In this document: one piece after another, positions 45,401 to 60,400 of the stretch | Layout of the letters: every line of letters starts with the position of its first letter | Numbering within the stretch: position 1 is the first letter of the stretch | Source: Gymnorhina tibicen | Lineage: Eukaryota; Chordata; Aves; Passeriformes; Artamidae | DNA length: 64,000 nucleotides | Assembly (NCBI GenBank): GCA_013399875.1 | Contig: VXAZ01008170.1 | Span: 868,001 to 932,000, forward strand | Reading direction: 5' to 3' | Notes under the pieces: model-generated | Told to the model about the DNA's origin: nothing | Databases searched by the model: none | Seen by the model: the letters and a program-made list of their open reading frames with translations, nothing else | Made by a program: the position numbers and the translations under genes

Positions 45401-48400
45401 AAACATGATGTCACTTAAGAGTGCCTTTCCAGCACAGTGGCAGCAGCACAGTCCCACCTACTAAGATTTAGCCGGACTGACAGAGACGTTCTGAAATTTC
45501 TTGCACCATATACACAAATAGCTGCTTTTTCTAAAGAACTCAAAGAAAGTAACAGGTTTGAAAATGCTCATCCTGCTATTGGATTAAACCATTCATAAAG
45601 AGATGTGCACAGGAAACTTCTATAGTTTTTTAAAAAATCTTGACTTCACTAAAAGTCAAGTTGCACAGTAACCTGGAAACAGAAGGATGATTCAAGAGTG
45701 TAATCACTAACAAGGTAATGTCTACTATACCTGAAATTTGGGTCTCAAACCTTGCCATCTGATTGTCATTTTCAAGGCCTTCTTCACTTTCCAGAGCTGT
45801 GATTAGCAAAAACAAAATGTGCACATAAAAGATTATACAAAGGAACACCTTATGAAGGATTCAGATAACTAGAATCAAGATTCCAGAACACCTATTTATA
45901 CTGCTATATAAGCAGTAGCAGCCTGACTGCAGCACACTGCCCGTGTCTACACAAACCGAACTCTGCATCATCAAACAAGTACAATGTTGTGAGCCTGCAC
46001 TATTAAGTCTCTTTATCAGATGATGTACTTTAAGTGAAGTAATTTAGTCCTTCCAGGATATCTGGATTGCAGTGCCTAGGTGGGGTTAGCACCAACACGC
46101 ACCCCAGGTCAGGTATTTAGAAAATTCCCCAGTAGACACCTGCCAAGCAAGTTTTCACATGCCTTCAATGAAGGTGCCTCAGAACTCCTGATTAGGTTGG
46201 CACTTACATGGTCATTACATTTCAGTAGTGGACTACAAGCAAAAATCAGTGAATCCACTAAATTATTTGGTTAATTACTGTATGGCTGTAACAGCCTGAC
46301 CTTAATGTAAACCAAAAGCTTCAGTTCACCTGAAAATTTGCTCATGTACTCCCACTGCTATACAGATTCGACAACTTAGGCAATGCAGCTCCCCGCATGT
46401 AGGAGAGCTACACCGCATGAAGCTTTTTGTGGACAAGATTAATTTGTTTAACTTTAGATAAACCAATATTCTCTTCTCACCCACCATATATTCCAAACAA
46501 AAAAAAGGGGAAAAGGACACAGATGATCCTTTACTGTTATCTTTGATGCAAGTGAGAAAATTACTTCTTACAGAATCAATGTCACTATTAGTACTGCAAG
46601 AGAAACAGGAGTTAAGAACAAGTTGTGAAAAAGTTCTTCCTAGCAGACAAATTCCTCTGAGATGTACTATCTGTACTATTGCTGTCACTTTGAGACAACT
46701 GTGCTGCCTGCAACCCACTGACTAGATGAGGACTTGTGGAATCTTTCACACAGGCAGCAGTCTCCTCCTTTTCCTCCTTCCCCAATCACCTCAGGCCCAG
46801 CACTGTCTGTGGGCGCACAGCCTGCTCTTCCACAATGCTTCCATGCAGGCTTGTTGACGTGGTTGTACTTGCTCGGCCAGGAGTGAGGCCTAACAGATGA
46901 CGTGATAGGTGGAACCTCAGCATCACTCTGTGTTTGGTTTCTACATTATGAGCTGGACCATCCCAGAAAAAAAATGATACTTCCAGTTTAGTTATTTGAT
47001 CAAGGGACACAATCTCCTCTGCCACTGATAGCCAAGGACATGCAAGCTACAGCAGAATTTTCCAGTAACGAGTTTAGCATTCTTTTTCTACTATAAACTA
47101 TGCATTTTGCTGCAAATACTGGTATCTGCTGCTGCAGCTTTAAGAACTCACCTCAATCACTGCACCAACACCTGCTGGGATCAGCACCAATAAACTTGTT
47201 TGTTCATCCAGAAGGAAAAGAAATATTACCACAGTACTAAAGCACCGCCAAAGTACTAGACAGAAAAAATGAAAATGGAAGGCTTATTAATATTTAAATG
47301 AACAGCTGAGATGACAGAAGACTGATGGCCTATTTAGTGTAATTCTGTCTTACACAGTTTAAGCATGAATTTATTCTGTGTACTTCTTAATATATCTTCT
47401 TGATATAGAAACAGCCAGTGATCTCTGGACAAATAGGGAACAAAAACATTTTATGCAATCTTTATCACAGGAGATGAAAGAAAATTGGAACATTTAATGA
47501 AGACTTCTGTACTTTAGCTATTCAGCAATGTATCAGTACTATGAGGAACTACACGGACATGATTCTTGTCACCAGGAAGCTGAAAGGCTGTGAGATAACA
47601 ATGTCAGTCTTTGAAACTCATTTATTGTTTTTAAATGTTAAGTCTTTTCAATTTGACTTTACTGAGTTTTGAAACTGGCAATTGACTCTTATTTCTGAAA
47701 TTTCATTGACCATTTTGAATTTCTATGAACTTTCTGGCATACACATGCCAACAGCAGTACAACTTCTTTAAAGAAACAAATGCACTCCCATAAAAATGAT
47801 ACATCAATTCTCTACATGAGAAAAACATGTTGTTCATCATAAATTAGCATGCCTTTTGTTTTCCCCCTGGTACTGATATTCCTTATGTGTTTCAATCCAT
47901 CTGTAAATATGATAGAATTAGGGATAGTCTCAGAGGTCAAGTGATGCCAGGTTTATAACTTTGCTTTATAATCAAAATTGGAAAAAATCGATTGGAAAAA
48001 TCTTCATCTGTTTCTAGGAAGGCTTGGCAGGATGTCAGATCACTATGTTTCTCTCATCTTTCCTATCACAAATCAAATCAACCCTCCCATGCTCTCTCCC
48101 TCCCTCCACCCCAGGAGCCTCTCTTGCTCCTGTTTACATCAAAGCCCAAATCAAGCAAGAGCATGACACTACAGCACTTTCCACCCACAAATATTTTGGA
48201 ACCTGTAGTTATCTACAAGGAACACAAGGGACTTGCAGAACAGCATTACCCATGAAAGCACATTCTCTCCACCCACAGAACTTTTTCTGGTCTTCATTTT
48301 TTTCTCAAAGTACTTCTCTGTTCCCTCAGCAGCGAAAACATGGTAACTGACCCAATATTAATCTAATTCCCAATTACAAGACAGTCAAACCTCAGAAGTG

Positions 48401-51400
48401 ACACAAGTGGTTAAGTGATACCTGAGCACAGAACTAATAAAGTTAGAACCATCTAATTGTGTAGACTGCTAGCCATCTCTTCTTTGTACACAAAACCATC
48501 TCATTTTGCTAGCTCTGTGAACCTACAAAGTGTCAACTTAGAGCAAGACTGAAAACACACATCATAAAATAGACAGCGCACAGACAACACTTTGCATTCT
48601 AGTCCATACCTGCTTTTGTAGACATCCCAATCATGCTCCTCTTTTTCTTCCAAAAACTGATGTCATTTTTAAATGCAAGGAAATCAAAGAGAAGCTGCAA
48701 ATAGGAAGAAACATACTCACACTCATTTGCTTGAAACACGCACTAATTAGAGACTGAAAATGTTAACAATGCATTCAACATGGTATTAAAAACCCCCATT
48801 TTGAAGCTACAGAAATGAAAATTAAGATTCACAAAGAAAAGCTAAAAACAAAAGCTGTTTTAGAAGCCCAGGCTCTAAAAGCAGTACAAAATGACAGGAT
48901 GAATTTCAAATACTGCTACCACTGCAATGCTCTACCAATCACTGTCCTGGTAAGGGAAGTCAGGAACCCAACACAGGGTAACTCATTATAGAGGGTGAAG
49001 AATGAGGAACCTGAGGAACCACACACCTCCTTGAGAGACTAGGGAAAGGCACACTAAATTAGACTGAAAATGCTCTGTATTGGATTGATAGTCAATTTAG
49101 GTTTGGCTATTTAAAAAAAAATCCTACAAGATAGAAAGCCAGGTTTCAACCTAAACTTCAGGACATTTTACAATTCAATTTATTTGTAGGAAGCTTTTTT
49201 ATTTTCTTCAGTATTTTCATTCAGTGTATTTTTCAGTATTTCCTTTAAACATGCAGTGTCTTAAAAAAACTCGAACACAGATTCCAAAACTTCTTGGATC
49301 CGTGGATTTTAATGAGAAAGTTTTCACTTGTTTTTGTGGGATTTGTTTGTTTGTTTATGGGAGGGGGTTGTTGGGGTTTTTTTAAAATTATCTGGGAAAG
49401 TGATGCACAAAAGAAAAAAGTATCAGAAAAGCTTGTCCCAGTCTACAGATACCTTGCAACCTGATAAACAGAGTGGAAAAATTAAATTAATACGTAATGG
49501 AAGTCTAAGGCTTTCCAATCAAATTAACTGTATGTAATGTAAGTATAAAGAAACATAACATTCCAGGAAAGTTCTTATCTTTCCCAGGGTATGGGAATTG
49601 TGTTGAGTGTAATTGTAGATTACAAAAATGTTCACAGTGTCTAAACCCAAGATTCAGATTTAAGCCAATGCTAAGAGACAAACAACAACAACAAATAACC
49701 AGGACTGCTCCACACTTTACAGCAACACTTTTGGAAGCAATTTATTTCAGCTGATCTAAATTTCTGCAGGGATTAGAAGTCAGAGACTCAAACCCTAGTA
49801 CAGGTGTCCCAGCTATGCCACTGCAGTATTACACCTTGTGAGAAGTCAACAAAATTTAAACCAATGTTGACAGGCATATTAATTCTAGGGACTTTGGTTC
49901 AACTACAATGTAAAAAAAAGTGATAATGAAGGTAATGTTTCATATTTCAGTCAAGACTGTTAGTTTCTATATAATTATCATAAATTTTTGCCTTATTTAA
50001 ATTTCTTATATTAATTCTGTATTGGAAATATAGCTGACTTGTACGAGAAAATGCTTCCATTGCTCTACTGAAATTGCTATTTTCAAGAATAATTCTTAAT
50101 AAATGAAACACCTGAAAATCAGACACACGCTCTCCCTATTTTTTTTCCATATTATGTACTTTCTAAAAATCAAAATCACTTACGTGGAATGCTGCTACGA
50201 AGAATGTCAAAGCCAGAAAGTACAAGTTAGTATCAACAAAAATTCCTTTTACTTCATCTGCGTCCTTTTCTGAAAACCCTATGAAAAAGAACAAGTCACT
50301 GTGCAAGAAGTACCGGACAGTTCATTGCTGTTATGCTCAAGTCCAATATGAAAGGAATCTTATGTCACCTGCACATAAATCCAAAACATGATGGAAGCTT
50401 TACTGGTAAAATCCTAATCTACCTATATTTTGGCAAGTTATCTGGCTTGCCATAAACAAAACCCATCAGTTACAAGCTTTTAACTTATGTAATTACAATG
50501 TGTTTTGTAACGTGCCTTTAACAGGTTGTGTAATTACAACCTAAGCTGAACACCTGACAGACAAATGGCAAGACACAGGAAATAATTTTGGCCTGAGCGG
50601 GAAGTAAAAAAAAGGTTTCTCAAATTGGCTTCCAAACTTTAGTTTGATAAGACAAGAAGAGTAAGCTCCACATCAAAAGCTGAAAAATGAGAAGAGCACT
50701 ACACTGTAAAGCACAACAAAAGTCAGTGACAAATATGGTCACAGAAGGAATACTACAATTGAAGTCTGCAGTTCTCAGAAAAGACACGATGCTGCATTCA
50801 TGGTAATGGTGCTTGAATTCAGCATCAACTTACTTTGCCATCACAGCAAGAACACGGCCATTTTCAAGTGATTTTGGAGTTTTGCTACTAATATAAGGTG
50901 CTTGTTCCAGAAATTACTCCAATAGGAAAATTTCAAACCTCATGTTTCACTATCTATATACTTCTGGGAAACAAGCAGCATCTTAGACAGGCTTTTTTTC
51001 CAGGCAGAGGAGGTACTCCTGGGATGACAGGTCTTGATAGCTGTGTCTTTCACAAGACAACTGAGGCATGAAACATGAAAATTTCAATTCTGAGGATGCT
51101 TACAAAAAATTATGGAGAAGTGATAGTGGACAGATGCCCTACACAAACTCTGAGCAAGCAATTACTTGATTCTTTCAAAACAGTTATGCTTAGCAGACAT
51201 ACTTGTAGCTTTAATACACATTAGCCTGAGCTAAGGAGAAGCAGTTGGATTTTACTTAGGATGGCCTGCCTGTGTATCACTGCAGATATACAGCTACAGT
51301 GAGCAGCTGCATATACCTTGTATCAAATCTATGTACCACTGATCCAACTTTACTGTTCCGTGGATGACGGGGGAAACCCATGGTGAAAATGCTCTTCTTG

Positions 51401-54400
51401 ATTATGTCCTCTTATGCTTTTACAGAGTACTATACAAATAAAATTCATTTTAAAAATGATTAATTCACCTCTGTATTCTTGTTCCCTACCACATGTCAAC
51501 ATATATTTTGATCTTTAACTTAAGGTGAAATAACACAAGATTTGTAGCATTAAACCACTTCACCAGCTATCCAGAAGTGTCATCTATGTACATAAAGGAA
51601 ACAAACTGAGGCGTTAGTTGTGGTTTCTTGGCCTAAAGTCATTAAGGGTAAGCGTACCAAATTGCTGGAGGGAGTACACAGCATCCTGCATGTGGATCCA
51701 AAATCGGAGTTTTCCAAGAGATATTTTGTCGTATGATACTGTAAGAGGTAGCTCTGTTGTTGAACGATTTATAACCTGCATTTCAAAAAGACGTAGTTTC
51801 ATTTTAATAGCAGAAAAATGGCAACAACTACTCCATTTATTTTTTTTAAATAAAGAAGGTGATTGTATCACACTATAATTTAATCACACAATTTTAAGAA
51901 CTCAGTTTGTTTTTTAAAGGGAGTAAGATCTTAGACTTCTATACCATGCTTGAAGTCTTTGCGTTTTTTCCAAGAAATGTTAAATTAGCAGTTTGTTCTG
52001 TTCAAGTTCCTATAGCAACCTCACTGTTCCTGTATATAAATGCCTCTGAGATGGCAGCATAAAGTGGGAAAAGTGTGCTTAAGATAATTCTTTTGACAGT
52101 TCTTCTCTGAATGTATATGCTAAGATTACTTAAACTAGAATATTATAAAAAACCCCCAAAAACTCAACCAACAAACAAATTGTATCCCAAAGGCCAGTCA
52201 GAAATTTACTACACTGAGGCTGATTTTGAGAGAAATTGAAAGGATGGGGAAGCAAGATGATGCCACTAGCTCAGACTAGTGAAAACACCACAGCTAAAGC
52301 TATGTAAGATAACTTTGGGATCTGGGGTATCACAGAAACTTTCTTCCTGCCCCGCATAGACATAAATTTCAGCTAATCCTACTGTATCACCTATGTGTTA
52401 ATTAAGCTGGAAAAAAAAAGTCTTAAATTGCCTCAGCTCCTTCTGCATGATAGCTGTCCATATCCACCTCTCAAACAGGTTTAAAGAAAAAAAAAGAATA
52501 AACCCTTGTCCTCTCAGATGTTAGAATACTCAGCAGCTACCTCAGTATAAGTTCAGGCAGTATGTTTTACACTTCCAAGGATAGCTCAGGACTACAGATG
52601 GGCAGACACTTTGCAAGAGTTCAAGATCTACTGCTCCAGGCAGTAGAATTGGAATTACTCCCAATCATAATTCCCATCTCAGACCTGCTATTCTACGCTG
52701 CATCTCTTTCTACAGTAATTAGTTAGCTGACACCTGAGGTGAATGGACTTCTGATTCTTGTGACACAGAACATGGTTTTAGGCTCTCCACCTATCAGTCA
52801 GATGTGAACTGAGGGCTACGTCCATTCTCCCATTCACTCTTTCCTCCAGTGAGTACATACAAATCTTAATTTCACCACCCTCCCAAGACCCTGTAAGCTT
52901 TTCAGACAGTGGCAGAACATGCAGGAACATAAGGGAGAAGAAGGGAAGCTGAGAAAGTTTTATGAATACAGCAGAGAAAAAAGCTTGAGAAACTAGAACA
53001 GTGTCAGGGATCCCCGGACTGAAGGGAACAAAAAACCAAGTGTGGTTAGAGCTAATTGTAGAGAACGCTGGGAAGATTCTACAGCTGTTTACCAAAAACT
53101 GTATAAACATCTTCCAGACTGCTGCTCATTTTCAAAGGATTCCTGTAAATCAATTAGTCTTATTTCAATTTCTCACTCTATCAAAGACAGCATTAACATT
53201 TATGGGAGAAAGGGAAAAGAAATTTTATCTGCGGAGGATGAATAAGCAACAAAAATTTTGCAAATGCCTGGGTAAGCAGCATGTGGCAAGGGCACTCTCC
53301 ACAAATAACTACTAGGGTGGAGTTAGGGTTAGTGTAGGGAGAAAATCCGATTGCAATAGAAGACAGAGATGGGAATTCTAAAATAAAGGTAAGATTAGAA
53401 GAGTGAATCCTTTCTCAACAAACAGCTAAAAGCCCACAAATGATGCCTCACAACCTTGATGTGTGACAGTTGCTAAGCCTTTGAAAGCTAGGAATGACCA
53501 AATCCCTGCAATACAACCTACTCTTGCAGTATGGCATCAGAGCATCACACATTACTTCTAGCACTCTACCTAATCAATACTACAAAACAGTGTGCAAACA
53601 CTGCAAATAAGTTCAGCTGTATGAATTTTAAAATTATCTCTCAAATTCTGTGCAATCTCCAAAACCCCAGCACTGGCAAGCACATTTAAAAACATGAGGA
53701 ACACAATCTATACACTGCAGTACTTACCACAGAAGACCTACATCTTGATCAAAATGAGAGTCAGTTGACAATCTATACAGCCCAGCACAAGCACGAAAAA
53801 CGCATCTTCAGCTCCATGACTTTAGGTCAGGCATAGCAAACAGACACTGTCTGTGCCCCTATTTACAGTCAAACATTAACCTGGCTCCACCAAAGCTGTA
53901 CCACCTTCTTTCCTTAGTCTTTCCTGCTCTTCACTTACCCCTCATTCTCTCACAGAATGTTTACTACAGGACCACTCTTGCTGCAGGGCTTGAGAGCAGT
54001 TTGGCCAGTCACTACTGAGCCAGTGTTGAAAGGGAAGTTTACTGGTTTTAGTGGAAATGTCTTTGCAGCACTTCCCAGGATCTTTAATGACTTTCTAACG
54101 CAGTGAGTTACACCAGCATTAACTGTGACATGCATGATGACTGCAGGAATGTCATTAGTAACATGAGAATGTTGAAATTATTTGTAAACAGGGTACATGA
54201 CTTGACCAGTTTTTAGTTCACATGAATGTACTGAATTGGACTGATGAGCTGTGATAAAACTTAAAACAAAGGACAACGGCCACTAATAGAGACATTACAA
54301 ATGTACATCTAAAGAAATACTGGACAAAACTATCTGCTATCAAGACTTGTAACAAATGTTCAGAAGTTTATTTTGCTGTACAAATTTGGGGTGGAAGGGA

Positions 54401-57400
54401 CACAAGCTTGTAAAGATTCTCCTGAACACTAAGTAACAAAATTCTTTGTCTGAGCTAAAGTAATGAATTGGAGAGACAATTTAGAAGGTTTACAGGAAGT
54501 TTACACCTACCAAGGCTTTCATCTAGAAGATGAAGAATCCAGACGTGCTCATTTAACAGTTTTGAGACATTCCCCAAGACTGCTGTTCTCAGTAACTCCA
54601 ATTACCGAACTCCAGTCAGTGCAACTGAAAAGAACTGCAAGGCTTAACTAAGAGCTGCTAAGATCAATATGATTTAGATACAGGGGACTGCCATGTGTAA
54701 CCTGTAGCAAAGGAACTGCACGATTTCCTACAAGAGAAGAGTTGGGCAAAAACTGAATACAGAAAATTCTACTTAAATTTATAAACAATGTTTTTTTTTT
54801 AAACTGCTGGAGTGACTGAACACTAAAGCAGGTTGCCCATGGAGGCTGTGGCCTCTCCATCCTTGGATATAACCAAAACTCAACTGGAAAAGGTCTTGAA
54901 CAACTCACTCTATGTGATCCTATTCTGAGAAGGGGCATTGGACTAGCAGTTTCCAGAAATCTCATCCAACTTCATCCCTCTCTAATTCCATCATTGAAGT
55001 TTCAAAGTCCTGATTTAGTTGAGTTGGACATACTGTAACACCAGGCTTTCAGGTGCTCAAGTTACTCTAATGTGATAGAGAGCAGCCCCAAGAAATTTAA
55101 CCACGAGTGAATTTTGAGGAGATAAGAAAATAGCTACTGACTTATGTCAAGTGTAGCTCCACTATCAGCTGTGGATACGTCAATATGCTTATTTCCCTAG
55201 AAGCTATGAGAAGCTACTCTGGGATGCTAACACTTCTTCATCTTAGGGAGTCAAACTACCGAGGAGACTGCTCCTGCCACAGCTGGTGCTACAGTGATGT
55301 CCTCCATATCCACCCAAAAGGCAGAAGCAACGAAATCCAAACATCTTTGGTGGAATAGAAGACAGCACTTGACAAATGCTTCCTCCAGAGAGAAGTCTCA
55401 AAACCCAGATCCAGCTTCCTCAGTTACCACAGTAGATCACATTAAGTTAAATGGTCATTGAGTCCTTTTGTGCATTTATACTTTTTCATTACAGCAAACA
55501 ACCCATGAGAAAATCTTAATTAAAACAACATTGAAGATTACTGTTAAAAGTGTTAAATGTAATTAAAGGTATTCTATTACTCACCATCAAATCTTTCACT
55601 CTGTTGCTTAGCTGATCAATAAATAATATTGGGAGGTAATGCACTGTCTTCCCCAACTGAACCCTAGGATGTTTAAACATGGATTTTATGACTGTAGTGA
55701 TCTAAAAAGAAAACTACTTTTATTCAAATTAGCACTCATTCATAACTTTCAGATTTACCCATGTAGAAATCTCCCACCATCTTTTCAGGCACATTTTCTT
55801 TTAACACATAGCAAGAAATTAGCCACTAGCCTAGAATCAATCTTTCATTGAAAGATACCTGTATTGAAAAATTTTGTTTGTTTTTACTCTTCTGTAGAAA
55901 GACAGAATAAGCACATAAAAATACAAATGAAATTGGTTGTGATGATGCTGAAGCTTTTGCATGACCAAAGGAAATTAAAAGTCTGTGGAAGAGAAACATG
56001 CTGAAGTTTACTGCCATATATTTGTATCCTTTGTCTCAAATCTCCCCCTCCTACTGTGACCATGACACCTCTCCACCATCTCCCCCACTCCTCTGTGCCC
56101 AGCAGGACGTCAATCACCTGCTCTAGCCCACATGGGACCATGAACGTGATGGCTGATGCACAAACAGGAAGTCCAGATACTACTGCAGGGAGTGTACAAG
56201 GAGCAGAAATCTTCTCTGCCATCTACACAAGCTCTCATTTGGATTGCTCTACCATCTCACCAACCTGCACGAATCCAATAAAAACTTCCTAGCCTTCAAG
56301 CCCTCTATCAAATTGATTACTATAAAGCTATTAGCAAATTATGATCTACATGCAATTGCTTTGTCAGTATCTTAGAAAAGTATTTAGGCCAACGCCCTAA
56401 CAGAGACAAATTCTTCAAGTCTTCACTAGAAAGGCAGTCATCTGCCCTGTGATGTTCTTGGTAGAAATCTAAGTAGCATAATGGAGATTTTTAAAGGCTG
56501 AAAGTTGAATTTCAGCTGTTGACAAAAGAAAGTCTCTATGCGTGCTAAGAAAGACTGCATACTAAACACATAATGTGAAATAGCAACACAGAAAAGTACT
56601 AAACTGAGGCTCAGAAACAGTACTTGGTTATTTAACTGATTTCGATTTCTAAGTAATCACTATGATTAAAGCTATTGTTAGTGAAATTGCAGCAGGTTAT
56701 ATCATATGCAAACTATTTTCCTGTATAATGCAGCACTGATGCAAATCAGCCAGAAAAAACCACCCTTGTTCATCAACCCCAGTCCAACAACCCTTTCTTG
56801 TTATGGGTCTACCTTATGAGTTACTAAGTTTATCTATTCTGGCTGGGAAGCTATCCCAGAACCCCAGGGTCTTCTGGTTAGCCAACTACTTCTGGATTTA
56901 AGGGGGTACTTGTAGAGAAACATATTTACATACAGCAGCACAAGCCTATACAGCACTACTTATATGCTTGATACTGGAAATTATTAAAGCCAGCTGTGAG
57001 CAGAAGCTACTGCCTGCAGCCAGCGGCCTACAAACCTATCCCTGCTTGTGAGTATTTTCTTGAAATGACATCAAATGGGTTTGAAGTCTGCTGTAGCATT
57101 CTACCTGTATCTTTGTAGTTCTGCTTTGCCTTACTATGATAACTCCACACGGAAAAAGTATTCTAAACTCTGAGCTGCCCAGGAACCAGGTATCTCCAAT
57201 AAGGTTTTCTAGTACATAACATCTTAGCAGCAATTTGTCACTACCAAAATGCAAGCATTAAGAGCATCTGTTCTTGTCCCTAGGTGCCCATTTAAACATA
57301 AAATATGAAAGAAGCTCAGGGAGGATTTTTGAAGAAATGTGCCATAAGTTCATAATAACATATCTGATGAAATGAAGGCATTGACTTACATTTTCATGTA

Positions 57401-60400
57401 ACGGTGAACATCAGCAGGGAGGGATGATCCATCAAACACAAAATCTTCCACCATGACATTTAAGGTTAGTCTTGACCTCCAGTGAGAGATAGGTTCATCC
57501 AGGGCATTGGTCTGTTTTTCTGCTTCAATTTGCTTTAAAACAAGAATAAAAATACATACTGCTAACCAACGCAAAATTTTAAATAGGGTAATAATCTAAC
57601 TCACAGAATCCAGGGAGACATTAACTAAAAATCTGAAGCCCTCTAAGAAACACTTTACCTTAATTTTGACCAGATCAAAGTATTTTGCTCAAATACAACA
57701 GAATGGATTATAAAGGCCCACAACAATCTGACACTGAAAAACTTCAGTATCCATTCACAGCCTTGTTGATCAAGAAGGAATATTCACCTAATTAATCTTC
57801 ATACCTTAGGAATGTGGATACTAATAAGAAAATATCACTTTGAAAGCAGGACTGTACAATAATCAGATATTAATTCAAAACAGTCCAAAGGATGTGAATG
57901 ATCCACCAAACATTATCTGTCTTCATATCTTACTCTGCTATTTTACAACAGCAAAGCATATTATTTCACATTAATTCAATTCACTATAGAAAGCAGCACC
58001 ATGCTGTTACAGAGCAATACAGTATTTCTACCAAAAGCAATGAATCCTTGAAGCAATTATTGTTAACTAGGGAAGTATTTTAATAACTAGCCAGTGTTTT
58101 AAAGAGGTCTGCCTCTGCTCTGCTGCATAGTCTGCTATTAGCATGATAATCAAGAAGAGGATTTTGATTTTTTTTTCCATTGTATCATCATTAGTTTAAA
58201 GATGCAAGCACTGCAGATACTAACACTAGAAGTGTCTATAAAAGAAATTACTTATTTTGTATGTGTTATTCTATAGGTGGAACACACACCTACCTGTGTG
58301 GCTGATTCACCAGTGAGCAAATTAATCTCTTCTGGTTTGGGGACCATGTACGTGGTCAGAGGGCTTACTATATGCACCTGCTTACCATCATGCCATGGCA
58401 AAATGCCAGCATGATGAAGAAACACAAATGCATATAATGTGCCATTATTTCGGGTTTTCTTTGGTACAGAGACATTCACTGTCCTAAAATACAAAATAAA
58501 TACATTATGACATGACATAGCACATGCTGAAATATTTGGCTATTACTAAACATTTGGGTTGCCTGGAACACGACAATTACCTCCGACTAACATGTTCCAT
58601 GGCTGGATGGGGTAATTTTTTATACCTCAGTACATATCACAATACACACATTTCCAAAGTTTTACTACTATCTTAAGGTAGTTTAGCCTTTGTCCACTTC
58701 ATACTTTATTGCCCTAGATAACACAGGACTGCATCAACAATTCTTTTGTTGCTTTCCTCTACTGATAGGTTATGGGGCCAAAATTATGACAGCACTTGTA
58801 AAAAACAGCCTTCCACGTGCTGAATATGTATCACAGACCATGTACACGATACAAAGTTTAAAAACAAAATCACAAAGTTTTGCCATGCACTTTGTATTAA
58901 TAAAATCTTCTCAGCTATGGCATGCTGAGCACAGAACACTGAACTGGAGCCCCAAACCATGAAGTCACTCCCCTTGTACTAGCCAAGAAATCATCCTACT
59001 TGCACCCTTGCATAATGCCTCCTCTATTCCTGTAGTCTTGCTCAGCTTATTCTGCTCTGAACACTTTCCATGGTTTAGCAGACCCTGCCAGTAAAACAAT
59101 TCTTAAAAGGTCTGCCAGAGATGAAGTTTAGTATGACCTAAACTGCAACCAAGTTCTTTAATAATAGAAAATGCAGAGAGTGAAAGAACCTGGGAGACTA
59201 CAGTAAGACAGTCAAGAGTGAGGCAATTATTTAAAAAAAACCAACCAAGAAAAAGTGAGGCAGCAAATACAAAGAACAAAACAAGTAGTTTCAGTCATTT
59301 TATTGTACAAAGCGCCTATATCTAATGCACTGTTACTAAAAAATTACTCTAAGGGCACAATCTTGGCACCTCTATCCATTCAGAAGATGCCCAAACCCTA
59401 AATTATCAGAAAAGAAGGTTTTCTTGAGTGATTATTAGCAGAGAAACAGTTATGGAAGAGCATGTTGCTAAAACACAGGAAAGGAGAACATGGTTTGACA
59501 TCCAAGTCCGGCTCCAGGTCTGAAGCCACAGCAATTAAGAACAAAACATAACATGTGTAGCCAGTGTCCTACCTATGTGATTAGAGGCAAGTCTCAAGCA
59601 TTTCCAGGCACATTTGTCTTTAGATTTTCTCAACTGAAGGTAATTTTCACTATTATAAGCAAGGCACACTTCTGCAAAATGTTTGCGTATATGGCTGAGA
59701 ACAGCATGCTGATCCAAGCTAACCAATAGTGAAATCTACCTTGCTTCATGCATACATCTGTCCATGTAACTCCTAGTTAGGATGCACACTTCAGAATTAA
59801 ACAAAGAACTCTGATACCTTGGATACTACTGGTTCAGATCCTTACCTTTCAAATTTCGACTCAATATCAAAATCCTCCACATTCAAAACGAGATCTATGT
59901 TACTCTCAGCACCAATGCTTGACCGTGTGGTAGTATACACGCTTAACTAAAATCAAAACACAGCACAGAGAAATCAGAGTACAGAAATAAATTCATGCAT
60001 CACTGTGTTTAGAGTACAGGTCTGTCTTTCAGCTTCACTAATTCCCCCAGTTGCAGGAAGGTTGTATACACAGCAAAAGAAAATAGTGTACTCAAAAAAA
60101 GTCTTTCAGCTCCTTTTCGGGGCAGAAACACAGCCACTAAATACATTTTAATGGGATGACCTGTTCTGGAAGTTGAAAGAAGTGGAGCCACTTCACAGAA
60201 CCAGAGAATTGTCAGGGCTGGAAAGGACCTCTGGAGACCACCTTGTCCAACCCCTCTGCCAAGGCAGGGTCACCTACAGCAGGTAACACAGGAACACATT
60301 CAGGTGTGTTTGGAATGTCTTCAGACAGGAAGACTCCACAATCTCCCTGGGCAGCCTGTTCCAGTGCTCTGCCACCCTCAACATAATGAAGTTCTTCCTA

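Noticed and set aside
53320..53340. GTTAGGGTTAG, resembling telomere repeat, in CLPTM1L intron 5
   Set aside because: Less than two TTAGGG units. It is expected by chance and is not an interstitial telomere.
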